Assembly (NCBI GenBank): GCA_902796705.1
Contig: CADBQF010000236.1
Coordinates: 1-7,096 of the forward strand
Direction of reading: 5' to 3'
Length of the DNA stretch: 7,096 bases
Source of the DNA: Ruminococcus flavefaciens
GTDB lineage: Bacteria > Bacillota > Clostridia > Oscillospirales > Ruminococcaceae
Positions 6,497-7,096 of this stretch are shown here, piece by piece (position 1 is the first letter of the stretch; each line of letters begins with the position of its first letter). A model generated the notes under the pieces. It did no database searches. It had not been told where the DNA came from and saw only the letters and a list, made by a program, of their open reading frames with translations. Both the position numbers and the translations under genes were made by a program.

Positions 6497-6599
6497 ATGA
6501 TGCGTCTTATCCGGAAATGTGCAGCGAGCTGCCCTGTGTCATCATCAGCACCGGCTGCATCAAAAGTACCGGATACTGTCGTTCCAAACATCGCATCAT
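6497..6599. repeat. Nested inverted-repeat island, possible structured RNA or palindromic element
   Basis: Three nested complementary pairs share one axis: ATGATGCG (6497-6504) with CGCATCAT (6592-6599); TATCCGG (6508-6514) with CCGGATA (6569-6575); and TGCAGC (6520-6525) with GCTGCA (6554-6559). An alternative local hairpin GCAG-CGAG-CTGC lies at 6521-6532. Together they could fold about 100 nt into one long interrupted stem. The segment is visibly richer in G and C than the flanking spacer. No promoter or U-tract is placed so as to make it an obvious terminator or small RNA on either strand. It could be a structured RNA, a small palindromic mobile remnant, or decayed coding DNA. Confidence 0.45.
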
Positions 6600-6746
6600 A
6601 TATTATACTACATTTTTTCAAAAAAAGGAATAGAAAATGAACAATTTTCACATGGCACAATTCAACAATTTTTCTGTAATATTTTTATCGTTATTTGGCT
6701 GTTGTGTACATTATTTCATTTTGCTGTTATTTTTTTATCGAACCTC

Positions 6747-6762
6747 TTGAAAAATTTTCCAA
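6747..6762. promoter_or_regulatory. Operator-like palindrome over the GAPDH -35 box
   Basis: TTGAAAAATTTTCCAA is a 16-bp imperfect palindrome with 7 of 8 base pairs symmetric, covering the whole -35 element. Repressors of glycolytic and redox genes often bind TTG...CAA palindromes over a promoter (the Rex family is one case), but this 16-bp spacing does not match the usual 18-bp Rex site. The regulator is therefore not assigned. Confidence 0.3.
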
Positions 6763-6775
6763 ACTGGATTATAAT
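6747..6775 (+). promoter_or_regulatory. Sigma-A promoter of the GAPDH gene
   Basis: TTGAAA (6747-6752) and TATAAT (6770-6775) with a 17-nt spacer, one mismatch from the full consensus at -35 and none at -10. Transcription should begin near 6782, leaving a short leader of about 26 nt. The strength fits a glycolytic gene. Confidence 0.8.
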
Positions 6776-6792
6776 ATAAATATAAATTTTTT

Positions 6793-6799
6793 AGGAGGT
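6793..6799 (+). promoter_or_regulatory. Strong ribosome binding site of the GAPDH gene
   Basis: AGGAGGT with an 8-nt spacer to ATG 6808. It is close to full complementarity to the 16S rRNA tail and fixes the start. Confidence 0.92.
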
Positions 6800-6807
6800 A
6801 ATATCCA

Positions 6808-7096
6808 ATGTCAGTTAAAGTTGCTATTAATGGTTTCGGCCGTATCGGCCGTCTTGCTTTCAGACAGATGTTTGATGCAGAAGGTTATGAGGTAGTTGCT
6901 ATCAACGATCTTACAAAGCCTTCAATGCTCGCTCAGCTCCTCAAGTATGATACAGCTCAGGGCGGTTACTGCGGTAAGATCGGTGAGAACCTTCACACTG
7001 TAACAGCCGATGATGAGGCTGGTACAATCACAGTTGACGGCAAGACACTTACTATCTACGCTAAGGCTAACGCTGCAGAGCTTCCTTGGGGCGAGA
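6808..7096 (+). CDS. gap: Type I glyceraldehyde-3-phosphate dehydrogenase (N-terminal part)
   Basis: Partial gene: 96 complete codons, then the window ends; a full enzyme has about 335 residues. It catalyses the NAD-dependent oxidation and phosphorylation of glyceraldehyde 3-phosphate in glycolysis. Seen: the Rossmann start VAINGFGRIGRLAFRQ (residues 5-20) with the GxGxxG dinucleotide motif, and N33-D34 (AIND), where an acidic residue favours NAD over NADP. LLKYDTAQGGY (44-54) corresponds to the conserved LLKYDS.HG region. The catalytic cysteine lies beyond the edge. Codon choice is strongly biased (AAG for Lys, GAT/GAC and GAG, CTT/CTC for Leu), more so than in the neighbouring operon, which fits high expression. 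It is transcribed away from the CYTH operon from its own promoter. Confidence 0.95.
   Translation, partial: MSVKVAINGFGRIGRLAFRQMFDAEGYEVVAINDLTKPSMLAQLLKYDTAQGGYCGKIGENLHTVTADDEAGTITVDGKTLTIYAKANAAELPWGE

Larger units (their letters stand above)
6317..6807. other. Divergent intergenic region between the CYTH operon and the GAPDH gene
   Basis: 491 bp without a convincing gene. From left to right: the 5' leader and consensus promoter of the minus-strand operon (6317-6399); AT-rich DNA (6400-6490); a GC-richer island with nested inverted repeats (6497-6599); strongly AT-rich DNA with several similar short T-rich runs such as ATTTTTATCG and TTTTTTATCG (6600-6746); then the GAPDH promoter and ribosome binding site. 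Short open frames exist on both strands here, but none has a ribosome binding site or recognisable similarity. Confidence 0.7.

Noticed and set aside
6475..6591. A 38-codon minus-strand frame (ATG 6591) with coding-like composition inside the inverted-repeat island
   Set aside because: No ribosome binding site precedes the ATG, no family is recognised, and the nested inverted repeats explain the base composition equally well. The longer version from 6660 starts in low-complexity AT-rich DNA.
6602..6607. TATAAT on the minus strand just upstream of the inverted-repeat island, a possible small-RNA promoter
   Set aside because: No -35 box at 16-18 nt spacing and no extended -10 motif; transcription would start inside the outer arm, so the full stem could not form from it.
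6519..6895. Plus-strand open frames of 86 and 66 codons in front of and across the GAPDH start
   Set aside because: They consist mostly of Phe/Ile/Leu-rich translation of T-rich spacer, run through the GAPDH promoter and overlap the GAPDH gene out of frame.

Overview
The window looks like chromosomal housekeeping DNA from a low-to-mid GC Gram-positive anaerobe of the Clostridia, most likely near Ruminococcus (Oscillospiraceae). The evidence is the set of Firmicute-type genes (RecO, MutS2 and a YqzL-like small protein), the strong AGGAGG-type ribosome binding sites, the consensus sigma-A promoters and the style of the proteins. The genus is an inference; no rRNA or other taxonomic marker is present.

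Layout. Almost the whole window (bases 19-6316) is one minus-strand operon, read from right to left: a CYTH-domain triphosphate-tunnel protein, phoH (ybeZ), ybeY, era, a 33-codon yqzL-like gene, recO and mutS2. A textbook promoter, TTGACA-17 nt-TATAAT (6371-6399), drives it. Genes are tightly packed: phoH/ybeY overlap by 8 nt, ybeY/era share one base (TGATG), and yqzL/recO overlap by 14 nt. The two wider junctions, era-yqzL and recO-mutS2, each carry an inverted repeat without a U-tract. mutS2 stops at base 19, and its downstream neighbour lies outside the window.

To the right is an AT-rich divergent intergenic region of 491 bp (6317-6807). It holds the operon promoter, a roughly 100-bp GC-richer island with nested inverted repeats (6497-6599), and a strong plus-strand promoter (TTGAAA-17 nt-TATAAT, 6747-6775). 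That promoter serves a type I glyceraldehyde-3-phosphate dehydrogenase gene, which begins at 6808 and runs off the right edge.

How the genes fit together. YbeY (rRNA maturation endonuclease), PhoH/YbeZ (its ATPase partner in other bacteria), Era (30S assembly GTPase) and MutS2 (ATPase with KOW-like and SMR domains, implicated in rescue of collided ribosomes as well as suppression of recombination) make a ribosome maturation and quality theme. RecO and MutS2 add recombination control. The commonly seen linkers between ybeY and era (dgkA, cdd) and the yqfF/pgpH gene near phoH are absent here, so this is a compact version of a known cluster.

I found no mobile element, CRISPR array, tRNA or rRNA, and no convincing evidence of a novel multi-gene system. 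The main additions to a plain gene call are the hidden yqzL-like gene, corrected starts for mutS2, recO, ybeY and the CYTH gene, and the unexplained inverted repeats.
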